A stretch of DNA of 64,000 bases from Sweltsa coloradensis (GCA_024449915.1 JAMZAV010001744.1:186001-250000); one strand, 5' to 3'. Shown: positions 46,115 to 59,870, counted from the stretch's first letter. The notes: generated by a model from the letters alone, not told the origin. A program made the numbers and translations.

Positions 46115-49100
46115 TGAAGCATATACATTTAATCAATAATTGTATTATCTTATAAAACAATAGCTTTCAAAAATTGCAATTCTTTTAATTCTTTTACCAC
46201 GAGCATGTCACCTAGTATGGATTCGTGTAGTCACGCTTCAGTTTACTTTGACTGATTGGTCCCCTAATTAGAAACATTTAATTTAGTATTTACTAGATGA
46301 ATCAAAACTTTGTATAAGAAAAATGTATAGATATTAAAAAATTTTCCTAAAGCGAAATTTGTACTATTGAAATTTATAGTAAACAACAACGAATATTTTA
46401 GCAAGCGTGAACCATAATAATATAATTCCGTTACAAAAATACATCGTGTTTAGGATGCCATTTTCTTTAAAATTATCACCTTCAATTTAATTTAGAAAAG
46501 CACTTCCAATCCACAAAGCTAACCCACGCTAGGCGTTTCTTTAATGTTATTTATAAAATTTCAAAAAAGTATTATACAATAGATTAGAGTACAGTTTACA
46601 CAAATTTTTCTTGAATACCTACTTTGACCAAATAAATATCAAGTATTCAAAAGAGAATTCAAACTCGCACTTACTCATTGTATTTTATAATTCACGCGTA
46701 ATAATAATATGTTGTCTTAAACAAATAAATTTTTTACTCACTTTTCGGTGTAATCGTCCATTAATTTTAAGGTGTTTACGATTTAAAAGTCATTACTAGA
46801 AATAAAATTTCGAAGATTTTTTTTTTTTGTTTTTTTTCCCTAGTGAACTTTGTCATAGTTTACAAATCATAAACTCATTAATCAATAAGATAAATAGGAA
46901 TAGATAAATAATTAAGTTACCTAGAAATAATTGTACGCGCAAAATGTGTTTAAATTTTCTCACAAAATAATTATGATATTGTTATATGAAAATTGCATAC
47001 ATTTTTATCACGTTTTTCCTCACTTGATCGGCAAGTTTTTCTTTACAAGTACGTTTTAATTGTCATTAGCATTGTATATAACTGTTATAAGCCTATACAA
47101 CATAAAATAATCATAATTCATGTAGCAGCTATAAGACATAAATAGTCTATGGTTAACTATTAGGCAAAGGGATGTTTTTAAATAAATACCTTTTCGGTTA
47201 TTTCTTCACATGGTGCTCGTATATTTTTTTAACATCTCAGATAATTTTTGTAGCATTACATGATTCACTCTCGGATGTTTATTTTAGTGCCAACCTTTGC
47301 TACCATCAGTATATAATGTTTATAAAAACATTTTGTCTTTCTTTTGTATTCTTTCATTGAAAGCGATTTATTCTTACAAATATATATTACACAATAACTT
47401 ACCACTATGTGAAAAATAAGTTGTCGTCTCAACTGCATTAATAATAAATCGAAGATAATTAATAGTAATACTATTACTATTCAGTATTTAAAGACAGATG
47501 CCAATCAATAACATTCTTGTAGAGTTAATAAAAAAAATCGCTATTCATCTTAACATTCTTTTACTAAATAAGGTCTCAATACACGTACTCTGCTTCATCT
47601 ACTATAAATTATTTAAAAGTAATTTCCACAACGTTTAATTATATTTTAACGTTATCGAAAGATTAAATAAAACGAATCTCATTTTACTAAAACTCACTTT
47701 GTTAGATAGTTTTACTGCAATAAGCTACTTTATCATACTGAATTCTATAAGTATAAAAAATTTGAAATGTTAATAATTTTATTAACATACCTTCACACAT
47801 TCGTAAGCAAGGTAACCATTGTTTTGAAATTTATTCTCTACCATTCATATACTACACTGGTTTTTCTATTTGAAATTGGTAAAGCTTAACGATGTACAGT
47901 TTCGTACATTTATTTTGAAGAATAAAATATGAGTACTACTTACCTTCAATTCTTGATCGTTTACTCTTATTATAAATTCACTTCATTGCTTAAAACAAAT
48001 GTTTTTGCTTGTTTATACTTTTCACACACGTATTTCGCAAGATAAATCTATTGCCCTTAGCTCACAGAGTGTCTGACTACACAAAATAAAAACCAAACCG
48101 CGACTCAAGTAAAAATCTAGAATTACAGTATTCTTCATAACAACATCTCAATACATATCATTGAAAACATAAAAGTTTACACGCAATTTTCATTTCCGAT
48201 GTTTAATAATCGCGATATAATAAATATATATTTTTTGTTCAAGATGTCTTTTCGAGAGTAATCTTTGACAGTAAAATAATAGTCTGAACAGGCTGTAAAT
48301 TTCAGGTTCGCCACAGAAAACAACCACTCAATTTATATATGTGAAATAAGTATCACCGTATGCGAGTAAATAACTAAATATCCCAACTCCTAATTTAATT
48401 TTTCCACTAAACCTACTCGTTTTTGTTTAAATAGTGTTCATACTTTCGTGTATTTTATTGCATTGATAATAACTTAACACTTTATTTTCATTACTTTAGG
48501 AGGGGGTAACCTAAATATACTTCTTTCTTGAAAAAGGAAAATTTTGATTCTATTCATCTCACGTTATTTACCCCCATTCAAGATGATTCAAACTTAGACA
48601 TTTTTTCCCAGAGTCCCTGTAGATGACAATGGTGATAAAAAAGAAATTCAGTATATCCCATTTAGTCCCCATATTCGATAAGAAATGAACACCTTCTCTT
48701 AAAGTGTTTAGCTTAATATATAACTAAAATTAAACAAATGACAATATTTGTTTTAAAAAATTTAGTAAGTTTTAAAGTTTTAAAAAAAAGGGGGCACTTA
48801 AGCAAATCAACATAATAATAGATCAAAATATTCCATTTCAGTGTTCGGAGTGAGCTCTACCCAATTAGAGGAATGTTTGTGTTTACAGATAATTGTGATC
48901 ATTTCTGATCCTTGTCTTTTCTCAAAATACCTTTAAAGGAAATTATAACTTTACCTAACCCTAGACGAAAAGTATGATCAATTGATGCTTTCGAGAGCGT
49001 TTATGGCCTCGAAAATCAATAAATCTATACTAAATAAATTCAACATTACTAAAAATCTTGACAATGATAGCACTGGAAATTAAAAAAGAATATACTTTTA

Positions 49101-50922
49101 CACCATCAGTAACGTTTTTTCCTAATAAGAAAGTAGATTGTGAATGAAAGAATCCACTATACAATACATAACATTAGAAATAATATGGTGCATTACAATT
49201 TAAATTTTAAAACTGTTAAACCAAATATTATGAATTTTAAGACAAATCACCACCGATTCTTATTTACGTCAAGTAAAATAAATATGTATAAAGGCATTTA
49301 AATAAAAAGGTAGCAAGTCCATCATGTAAAGGCATCGTCACGATTAGTTTACATGATTGCTACCCCAATCATCTACGAATGGTATGTCTATGCTATTTTT
49401 CAAATAATACTTAATTTAAACAAGGACACCTTTTCTTTGTCTTTGTATCATTTAAAAAGAAATTAAAAGAAATATACACTATGATAGTTTGTATCAACAT
49501 CATAGCTTGGTTAAATTGTGGTAAACTTTTACTTTTATAAAATAGTATTGTTTTTTACATTTTACCTACTTCGGAAAGGCGATAAACCCACGATCACATG
49601 GAAGAAGATGTGATTATTTACTTACTTAATATTGGGCCTTTCCGGAAAGTGTTACATCTATTTAAAAAAAAATAAACCAACGGAGTGACTATTTATGCCA
49701 TTTTAGCAAACACCTTGCTAGCTGTACACTCTAAACGTGCAAATCAATGAGAGTGAGCTTATCAAAATCTTTTTAAAGAAGTGACATTTTTATATAAATG
49801 TATGACTCTATCAAAGTTTATAAAATATTATCCATTCTTTAAATTACAAAGTTTATTCTTATTTTTAGACTAAGTCTTGTTTTAAAGACGTTGTTTGTAA
49901 TCTAAAACGAAAAATTAGGTCTTTATTTAACAATGTCTCAACTCTCATCCACCACGTTTTGACGTATTAAAAGCTCTTTGACAAAGTGAACCCTTCCCGT
50001 ATTGCATTGTTAAAACCACTGATAAAGTTCTCATCCACTGTATTACAGACTGTGGTTTACTTGTATCATATTTTGGGACGGGATGGTATTCACAGTTTTA
50101 AAATATTACGTATCCATAAATTAAAAAGTTAAAGTTTATGCAATCTACTTTTCTAAAATATTTCTGAAAAAGAAATCTGTCAGTTAAAGAAAAATATAGG
50201 AATAACTTTGAAATTGTACCATTTTGTACATGATCTACATTTGTTTTGACGGTTAAAACGAGAGAAATTTTAATTTATTATTATAATGAAAATGAAATGT
50301 AAATCTGCGAGGATTGAGAAATACATTTGACACTTAGGATATTGTAGAACGAGATCGTTACTCTTTTAACACAATTATGTCAAAAATTTTTACTTGACGA
50401 GAACCTAAAATACATCTAAAGGTAAAACTGTATTTTTGACGTTCAATTTTTCACACTAACCACGCTAAAAAGTTGAAACACTTACTTTGATGTTCTGATG
50501 TCCTCATTAATATCAAGTAAACTAGAGGATGTTACTCACCTCTTCTTTGAACAGCAACGTTTTTAACAAATAAGTTCGCGGAACGATCAAGTGGTAATTA
50601 ATGTAGAGGAGATCTTATTCTCGATAGATAAACATGACTAATATTTAACAGTAATTGATTAACATGGGATGAATATAAGCATTATGTTGATATATACGAA
50701 TTAGATGAAAGGTATAACGTGTCTAATGACTTATTTCTTTATCATCTACCTAAATTTAGTTAAAAAACAGATTAGAAACAAAGGTGAACAACTAAAGAAT
50801 AAATAATGAAATAGTTATATTACACAACAATGCATTTAAACACAACAAACTTTTTAACAAATTCAAAGAGAATATGTATATGCCATAATTTATAATTCAA
50901 ATTTAAAAAAGTCGTGAGGGAT
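46113..50922. repeat. Left arm body, non-coding
   Basis: AT-rich sequence pairing with 52,300-57,200. Neither copy has a long open frame, and the small frames are not shared in a conserved phase. No tRNA, promoter or other element recognised. Confidence 0.7.
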
Positions 50923-51031
50923 TAAAAGAAAAGAAAAGAAAAAAAAAAGAAAAGAAAAGAAAAGAAAAGAAAAGAAAAGAAAAGAAAAGAAAAGAAAAGA
51001 AAAGAAAAGAAAAGAAAAGAAAAGAAAAGAA
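50923..51031. repeat. (AAAAG)n microsatellite at inner edge of left arm
   Basis: Nearly pure AAAAG repeats over 109 bases, at the point where arm pairing ends. Confidence 0.9.
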
Positions 51032-52070
51032 ATGACTTTATTTTATTAAATGAAAAAGTATTAGTTGATCAAGTCGGAACTGTTATCAGAGTTGGCAGTT
51101 ATCAACCACTTTAATCTACAAAAGGAGTGTTGGTTATTTTAACCACCGTGTGACAAGATTCATTTCAACTCACTCACTCAAAATATATTTCAGTTTTTAA
51201 AGTATAATGTGCATGGACCTGAGGGTTTTGATAGTGGAACGGTGATTTTTAAATACATCTCGAATCATTATACAAGAAAATACGCTTCTTTCGATGTATT
51301 TTAAACCCTAGGTGGTGATTATATGCCAGGTTTTTAAAAATATTTTCAAACGTGCCAGTGATAATGTGTTTTGATTTCGATTTTCCCATTAACATTCTTA
51401 AATCCAAAACGTTTATTCTTGTTTCGAACCATTTTAACTAATTAATAGACTGTGCTCTTCTGTCTGTGTTACGTATTGCCGAGTGGGTATGTAAACAACT
51501 TGCTCCCGATCATCTAGAATTTATAATTATCATTATTTTTATATTATTATTAATATTTATAGAAGATAATGAATTGATTGATGTATTGTGATATCATCAT
51601 TGTGTATTTGTAAATCATCTAGGGGGGAAAAAGATATTTATTTAAAACTTTGTTTATGTCTCCTACTTATTCTAATGACAATTTGTCTCAATTATCCCGT
51701 TTAAAACTTTTTCTTTCACAACAGTAAAGCATAGTAATTTCTTTACCTATAAGTTTATACTAAAATAAAATAATGAAACCACTTGCATTTTTTTTTGTGA
51801 ATTTAATTCTTATCACTTGTCTACAATTTAATTGCTAAATTATCCTCACAAACAACTTTTCACACACCCACCCTCTCAACCGAAGATGTTTAAATTTTAA
51901 TTTAACTGAAGGAAGATTCGCGGTTCGGTGGTTTGCTTCCAGCAAAAGTTTGATAACCTCCCTGATTTGATGTTAAACGAGTTATGGAAAACTTATATTC
52001 GTTTGAGTGGGTCGTCTAATTACAGTAACATTTTCTTTTTTCGTTTTATATGTTTTATTTTCACATCATC
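51032..52070. other. Unpaired loop of the foldback element
   Basis: About 1.04 kb with no reverse-complement partner in the other half. No long frame. Bases 51,915-52,050 resemble the end of the window (63,862-64,000). Otherwise AT-rich and unassigned. Confidence 0.6.
51915..52050 (+). repeat. Segment shared with window end, copy 1
   Basis: AGATTCGCGGTTCGGTGGTTT ... CTTATATTCGTTTGAGTGGG and TCGTCTAAT match 63,862-63,970 in the same order and strand, followed in both by a T/C-rich tail. Possibly the 3' part of a retroelement. Confidence 0.65.
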
Positions 52071-52256
52071 TTTACTTTTCTTTCTTTTTTCTTTTCTTTC
52101 TTTTCTTTTTCTTTTCCTTTTCCTTTTTACTTTCTTTTCTTTTTCTTTTCTTTTCCTCTCTTCTTGTCTTTTCTTTTCTTTTTCTTTTTTCTTTTTCTTT
52201 TCTTTTCTTTTCTTTTTCTGTTCTTTATTCTTTTCTTTTCTTTTCTTTTCTTATTC
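52071..52256. repeat. (CTTTT)n microsatellite at inner edge of right arm
   Basis: Complement of the AAAAG array at 50,923-51,031, longer and less regular. Phe/Ser-rich frames at 51,928-52,330 arise from it and are not genes. Confidence 0.85.
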
Positions 52257-55200
52257 ATTTGTTTTGGTCTGTTCTATTTTCATCCATGCACGACTTTTTT
52301 AAATTTGAATTATTAATTTATTGCATTTAATATTCTTTTTCAATTTGTTAAAAAGTTGTTGTGTTTAAATGCATTGTTGTTGTAATATAACTATTTCAAA
52401 TATTTATTATTTAGTTGTTCACCTTTGTTAATCTGATTTTTTTTTAACTAAATAGGATAGATGCTAAATAAATAAGTTCTTACACGTTATACCCTATCAT
52501 CCTAATTCGTAATATAGCAACATAATGCTTATATTCATCCCATGTTTAATCAATTACTTGGTAATTTTAAGTCCCCTTGTTTATCTTATAGAGATCTCAT
52601 CTACATTTAATTACCACTTGATCGTTCCTCCCCGCGAACTTTTTGGTGTAAAAGTTTGCTTTTTTCAAAGAAGAGGTGAGTTACATCCTCTAGTTTTAAC
52701 TTGATATTATGAGGACATCTCATAATCAAAGTAAGTGTTTCAACTTTTTAGCGTGGTTTGAGTGTGAACATTGAACGTCAAAATACAGTTTTTACCCTTT
52801 AAATTGTATTTAGGTTCTCGTCAAAGTAAAATTTTATGATAATTGTTTTTAGAAAGAGTACGATCTCGTTCTCAAACAATATCCCAATTGTCCCAACATG
52901 TTTTTCTCAATCCTCGCAGATTTACATCATTTCATTTATAAAAGTAAATTTCTTCAATCGTTTTATACCGTGTAACAAAGTAGATCATGTACAAATGTTA
53001 CAATTTTCAAAGGTATTCATATATTTTTCTTAAACTACAGATTTCTTTTTCAGAACTATTTTTAGAAAGTAGATTTCATAAAACTTTAACTTTTTAATTT
53101 TAGGATACGTATATTTTTAAACTTTTGAATACATCCCGTCAAAATATTTAAAGAAACACAGTCCTGTAATCAGTGGATGAGAACTTTTATCATGGTTTTT
53201 AACAATGCAATACGGGAAGGTTTCACTTTGTAAAGAGCTTTTAATACGTCAACGTGTTTGATGAGCAGTTAACATTGTTAACAAAAGAAAGACCTAATTT
53301 TTCGTTTGGAGTTACATAAACGTTTCTTTTAAAACCAAGACTTATTTTAAAATACAGCAATAAACTTTGTCATTTAGAATGATAATATGTTTATAACTTT
53401 GATAGATCATACATTTCAATAAAATGTCACTTTCTTTAAAATATTTTTTGATTGCTCACTCTCTGATTTGCACGTTTTTTTTGAGTGTAACAGCTAGCTG
53501 ACAAGTTTTTTTTGCGAAAATGGCATAAATAGTCACTCCGTTGTTTATTTTTTTTTAAATGGATGTAAACCTTCTGGAAAGGCCCCATATTAAGTAAAGT
53601 AAATAATCACATCTTCTTCCCTGTGATGTTGTGTTTTATCGCTTTCGAAGAGTAAAATGTAAAAAAAATAATCTTATAAACGTAAAGTTTACCAAATTTA
53701 CACCAAGCTATGATGTTGATACAATACGATATAATGTCATATTTTCTTTATTTCTTTTTAAATATACAAAAAAGAAAGGGTGTCCTTTTTTAAAATTAAT
53801 ATTTTATTTGTTTTGAAAATAGCAAGACATACCATTCGTAGATTGATTGGTGTAAAATCATGCTAACTAATCGGTGACGATGTACGATGATGTGACTTGC
53901 TACTTTTAAATGCTTGTCTATACTTATTTATTTTAACTTGGCGTAACTACAGAACGGTGTGATTTGCTTAAAATCATATATTTGTTTTAACAGTTTTTAA
54001 ATTTAAATTGTATTGCACCCATATTATTTCTAATTTTGTATTGTATGTGGGTTCCTTTCATTCACAATCTACTTTCTTATTTCGGGAAAAAACGTTAATT
54101 ATGGTGTAAAAGGATTATTCTTTTTTATATTTCCAGTGCTATCATTGTCTAGATTTTTAGTTGTTGAATTTTCAATTTTAGTATATTTTTATGATTTTCG
54201 TGGCATACGGCTCTCGAAAGCATCAATTGATACATACTTTTTCATCAGGGTTAGGTAAGTTATAATTTACTTTCCAGCTATTTGAGAAGAAGAACGGATC
54301 AGAATGATCCAATTATCTGTAAACACAAACATTCTCTTTTGGTTAGAGCTCACTCCGACCTGAAATGGAAATATTTTATCGTGTTATTTATTTATTTGCT
54401 TAAATGCGAAAACATTTTTAAGTACTAATTTTTTTTAATAACAATATCTGTAATTTGTTTAAATTTGAGTGAAAAATGAATCTAACCACTTTAGAGAAGG
54501 TGTTCTTTCTTATCGAATATGGGACTAAACATGGTATATACCTGAAGTTCCTTTTTTATCACCAATTGTCCACTATACGGACTCAATCATCTTGAATGGG
54601 GTGAATAAATAAGTGAGATGAATAGAATCAAAGATTTCCTTTCCAAGAAAGAGAGCTTATTAAGGTTACCCTCCCCTCCTACAGTAAATTGAAAATAAGT
54701 GTTATTATCAATGCATACAAATACACGAAATATGAAACTATTTTTAAAAAAACCGAGTATGCTTATTTAGTGGCAAAAATAAATTAGGAGTTGGGATATT
54801 TAGTAATTTACTCCGATACCGGTGATATTATTCACATATATATAAAATTTGAGTGTGTTTTTTGTGCGCACCTAAATTTCAGTGTGTTTCAACATATTTA
54901 ATTTTATACTGGCAATGAGTACTCTCGAATAGTCATTTTGACAAATAGTATTATTATATTCGCGATAAACATCGGAAATGAAAATTGCGTGTAAACTATT
55001 ATGTTTCAATGTATGTCCTTGAGATGTTTTTTATGAAGAATACTATAATTCGAGAATTTTTACGTTGAGTCGCGTTTGGTTTTTATTTTGTTGTAGTCAT
55101 ACACTTGTTGAGATAAGGCAATAGATTTATTTTGCGACTACGTGTGTGAAGTATTAAACAAGCAAAACATTTTTGTTTTAAGCAATCAAGTGATATTACT

Positions 55201-57899
55201 ATAGAGTTTTTTTTTAAAAAAAAAACGCTCAAGAATTGATAGGCGTAAGTAGTTTCATATTTTAATCTTCAAATAAATGTTTATGAAACTGTACATCGTA
55301 GCTTTACTCCAATTTCAAAATAGAAAAACCAGTGTAGTAATGAATGGTAGAGAATATTTTCAAAAAAATGTTAAATTGCTTACGGAATGTGTGAAAGAGT
55401 ATGTAAATCATTACATTCAACTTTTTATAGCTTTATAGAATTCAGTATTGATAGAAGTAGCTTATTTGCAGTAAAAATATCTTACAAAGTATTTTTAATT
55501 TAAATGAGATTCTTTTATTTAATCTTCAATAACGTTAAAATAATATTAAACGTTGGTGGAATTACTTTTAAATATTTATAGTAAAGATGAATCATACGTG
55601 TATTGGACTTATTTTAAGTAAAGAAATTTTTATGTGAATAGCGATTTTATTAACTCTACAGTAATGTTATTGATTGGCATCTGTCTTTAATACTGATAGT
55701 AAGAGTAATACGAATTTACTTTATCTCGGGGGGGGGGGGGATTTATTATTAAATGCATTTGAGAAGACAAACTTATTTTTTGTCCCCTACATAGTGGTAA
55801 GTATTTGTGTAATATATCTTTTTGTACAGAATAAATAGCTTCACTGAATAATACAAAAACGAAAGCAAAATGTTTTTTTTAACTATATAAACTATGGTAG
55901 TGCAAATGTTTTGCACTTAAAATAAACATCAGAGTGATCATGTAATGCTACAAAATATTAATCTTGATGTGTTAAAAAATATACGAGCACCATTGGTCAA
56001 AGGAAATTACCGAAAGTTATTTATTTTTAAAACATCCGTTCCTAATAGTTACCATGGACTATTTATCTTCTTATAGCTGTACATGAATTATATTTATTTT
56101 ATTGTTGTAGGCTATATAACAGTTTACCAATGCTAATGACAACAAAACGTACTTGTAATAAAACTTGCCGATTCAAGTGAGAAAACGTGATAAAATGTAT
56201 GCAGATTTTTACACACTACAATATCATAATTTTATTTTGTGAGAAAATTTAAAAAACACATTTTTGCGCCGATAGCAATTATTTCTAGTAACTTAATGAT
56301 TTATCTCTTTCCTATTTCTCTTATTTGATTTAATGATTTATGATTTTACCTATGACAACGTTCAAAAAAAAACAAAACAAAAATTTCGAATTTATTTATA
56401 GTCATTCTTTTAAAAATCGAAACACTTTAAATTAATGAACGAAGTGGAATAAATATTTATTTTTAAAGACCACATATTAATTATTACTTCGGAATTATGA
56501 ATCCATGATTTCAAGTGTGAGTTTGAATTCTCTTTTAATGAATACTTGATATTTATTTGGTCAAAGTATGTTATCAAGAAAATTTGTGTAAACGTTACTC
56601 TCATCTATTGTTATAATACTTTTTGAAATTTTAATAAATAACATTAACGAAAGCGCTACAGGGCGTGGTCTAGCGTTGTGGGGATTGGGGGAAGTGCTTT
56701 TCTAAAATTAGAATTGAAGCGGTGTCGGATAATTTTAAAGAATGGCATCCTAAACATACATGTATTTTTTGTAACGGAATTTATATTATTATGTTTCAAC
56801 AACGCGCTTGTAAACATATTCTTGTTGTTTACTATTCAATAGTAATTAATTTCCTTTAAGGAAAATTATTTAATATATCCTACATTGTTCTTATACCAAA
56901 GTTTTTGATTCAATATAGTAAATACTAAATCATGTTTCTAATAGTTGGAGACCACTCATTATAAAGTAAACTGAAGCGTGACTACAACGAATCCATAGCT
57001 AGGTGGGACATGCTCCTCGTGGTAAAAAGAATGAAAATAAGTGCATTTTGAAAGCTATTGTTCATAGATAAACTCAACTAGATATTGATTAGATGTTATA
57101 TTGCAAGGGGCTTGCAATACTAGTACGGTGTAGGGGACAGTTCGGAGGTGGATGGGGAAGGGTGACAGTGTAAGAATGGTAGCAGTGTAATTAAATATGA
57201 CAAGGAGATATACATATATGGGAACAAATTAATTAGATTAGATGAAAGATATATATATATTATAATAATTAATACTAATAATATTAATATAATATCGCTG
57301 ACTCGACAGGTGTGGGGAAAAAAAAAAAAAACGGTTAATATCTATAGTAGTCATAAATCGGCACTTACGCTTAATAGTAATAATAATAGTAATATGTTTT
57401 AACATACGACTAGGACATTGTTACTTCTTAATTCAATTTAATTCTTACGTTAAATTTCAAAATAAAAAAATAGATCAAAAAATAATAAAAATTTAATCAC
57501 TAATACCAAAGAATAAAATACATAATCCTATATTATTATAAATGTAACAAATTTATATATTTATGTTTCCCTCAAACGATTTGATCAATAAAAGTGTTAA
57601 AGGTATTTGCTAGTGTATAATGGCTGGACCCTATCATTTTCCCACAAGCTCATTCACCAGATCATAATTTTTCATGTAGCACGTATTCAAGTTAAAACTT
57701 GTCTAGCCCGAATTTCCGTGAAAAGAAAATGATGACTTTCAATTGTGCAAATAATACTTATGTCAAGAGTTTTTAAAAGACATATAAGAATCGAATATAT
57801 CTTGCTGACATTGTTTTTGTTTGTTTTTTTGTTTTTTTTTTTCAATTTTGTACCATGTCGGTGATGGTGGAAATAAATAACGAGTTTGAAGAAATTGAA
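52257..57899. repeat. Right arm body, non-coding
   Basis: Pairs with the left arm, for example AACGATCAAGTGGTAATTAA (50,582) against its complement near 52,605-52,625. A G-run at 55,729-55,740 and an A-run at 57,317-57,331 are right-arm specific. No gene seen. Confidence 0.7.
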
Positions 57900-58780
57900 A
57901 AAAGTTTGTCATTTTGATAGCTTGACATTTGTTTAAGTCCGCAAGGACTGGAATCTTCGGTTAATACTTAGGCTATTGGTGTTTTCGTCCTTTTGGATTG
58001 AACATTTTGAAACGCTGTTGGACGTCATATTATAAATTTAGAAAGTTTTTTCTTTCGATAGCTTAGCTGTTTTTTACGCCTACGAGGACTGATTCCGCAG
58101 AATGCTATCTATTTTGAATACCGCGGGTGTGTTTGTTGGTTGTAATACCCTATTGGAAAATTTGAAAAACGCGGGGCCTGGTGGAGTTCATTTTGAACTG
58201 CAGAATGCGATTTGAATACCGCGGGTTAGACTTAGACTTTTGATGGTTTAGCCCATACTATTTTAAAAACGCGGGCTGTGACGCTATGTTGATTCCGCAG
58301 AATAGTTATTGCATTTGAACCGCGGGTTATGACCTGTGTGGTTATTCCCTTTTGCCAAATTTGATACTGCGGGTTATGACTTGACGGTTAATGCCCTTTT
58401 GGTAATTTGAAAATAACGCGGGCCGTGACTCCACATACAATGTACTGATTCTGCAAATGCATTTGAATACCGCGGTTTTTGACCTGCTGGTTTAATGCCC
58501 TTTTGCCCAAGTTTGAATACTGCGGGTTATGACTTGACGATATATGATCTTTTAGTAAATTTAAAAGTAAACGCTGGCCGTGACGTCATTTTGATTCCGG
58601 CAGAATGCTATATGATACCGCGGGTTATGACCGGTGGTATGCCCTTTTTGCCAAAATTTGAATACTGCGGGTTTATGACTTGACGGTTTATATTAGGCCC
58701 TTTTGGTAAATTGAAAATCTGATCGTGACGTCATTTTGATTACCGCTAAATGATATATGAGGTATTTGAATACCCCTATC
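57900..58780. repeat. Right subterminal minisatellite (ATTTGAATACCGCGGGTTAT-type)
   Basis: Repeated words TTTGAATACTGCGGGTTATG, ACTTGACGGTTA, GCCCTTTTG and TTGATTCCGCAGAATG in fairly regular order, longer than the left counterpart. Followed by a G-run at 58,783-58,799. The 62-codon frame at 58,495 is repeat sequence. Confidence 0.8.
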
Positions 58781-59079
58781 GGGGGGGGGGGGGGGGGGGC
58801 ACGAAAGTGAACTACACTAACAGAATCTATTATTAAAAGTCTGTGGTGACTTCATGAGGAGGCGTGGTTTATCTGAAGCTATAATAAGTATCACCCATTA
58901 TCACTTGCTAGGCATATGTCTCGGTAGCCAAAAGTTGTAAGAAGCTGGTTCATATCCAAGGGTGCCCGAGCTGATCATGGTTCGAGACAAGGGTAATCTG
59001 ACACTTTTTTTCAAGGCCGCTTTAATTGAATTAAATACGAATTAAAAATAAATATCAGTGAAAAATTCAAGTACCAAAA

Positions 59080-59590
59080 ATGGTTACTAGAGCGCCGTGG
59101 AGCGCGCGGAACGCCAAGAAGTGGTGGCGATAGTTTAAAATTCTGGAAAATGGGTGACGAGGACACGGCAAGATAACGGCGAAAACTAAATGGCGGCAGA
59201 CTAAAAAATGGCGCTCGACCTAAAATGGCGACCAGATGGCGGCAAAACTAAAATGGGCTCGAACGAAATGGCGACCAAATGGCGGTCGGACCTAAAATGG
59301 CGGCCAAGATGGGCGGCAGAGCTAATGGTCGGCCGAAACAGAAATGGCTGCTGGAAATGCAAAATGGCGGACAAAAAGGCGGCTAGACAATTCAAAATGG
59401 CTGGTGGAAACATTCAAAATGGCCGACAAAATTGCGACTGGCAAATCAAAATGGCGCCTGGAAATTCAAAAGGCGGCCTGAACACGTGACCGGAACCAAA
59501 ATGGCGACCGGAAACAAGATGGCGGCCGGAAACAAGATGGCGGCGTCACGTGACCGGAAATACGTCCTCGCCGCCATATTGATTCCGTAA
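59080..59590. repeat. Right terminal minisatellite of CAAAATGGCGGC-like words
   Basis: About twenty imperfect CAAAATGGCGGC/CAAGATGGCGGC units; complement of 43,925-44,470. Both the 93-codon plus frame and the antisense frame follow from the repeat. Confidence 0.85.
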
Positions 59591-59634
59591 TATTCCGCGA
59601 TTATTGGCCTAGACCCCTTACTTGTTCCCGTGCT

Positions 59635-59870
59635 ACTGAAAGGTATGTATTTCAGGGTATTTTACCCAATATTTTCATTTGGTTGATCGTGGATAGAAAT
59701 TCTATCTAATGAACTCTTTGAATTCCTAAATTAAATTCTGAACATCATTAAGAAAGTCATTCTTTGTACAGAGGAGTATCCTTTTGGAATTCAATTTTCT
59801 TTTGATAATTGAAGCCAGTTTACTGAGCTAGAATAGTTACAATTACTCCAAGAAACGAAGGCCTTCCAAA
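59635..59870 (+). pseudogene. C-terminal end of the interrupted LINE ORF2
   Basis: Directly beyond the foldback element. Frames read IPKLNSEHH and then YRGVSFWNSIFF (about 59,768-59,803), the pattern (P-x-x-x-x-E ... S-F-x-Y-R-G-x-x-x-W-N-S) with which Jockey/CR1-type ORF2 proteins end. It follows on from the coding sequence that stops at 43,872 and shares the 9 bp duplication. One or more indels. Confidence 0.6.

Larger units (their letters stand above)
43873..59634. mobile_element. 15.76 kb foldback-like element with ~7 kb inverted arms
   Basis: The ends are AGTAGAGGAAAGTAAGGGG (left) and, as complement, AGCACGGGAACAAGTAAGGG (right), both continuing GTCTAGGCC. Flanks are ATTGAAAGG (43,864-43,872) and ACTGAAAGG (59,635-59,643), a 9 bp target duplication with one mismatch. 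Arms 43,873-51,031 and 52,075-59,634 pair end to end, around a loop of ~1 kb. Long arms built of minisatellites plus 9 bp duplications are characteristic of FB-type foldback and Mutator-like elements. No transposase frame: arm frames such as 46,611-46,799 and 56,410-56,604 are mirror images of non-coding sequence. The element splits a LINE ORF. Arms differ by many indels and substitutions. Confidence 0.8.

Noticed and set aside
45861..46160. Ile/Tyr/Asn-only ORFs
   Set aside because: Readthrough of the TTA microsatellite on both strands.
51928..52330. Ser/Phe/Leu-rich ORFs of 88-124 codons
   Set aside because: Produced by the CTTTT microsatellite in three frames; no protein-like composition.
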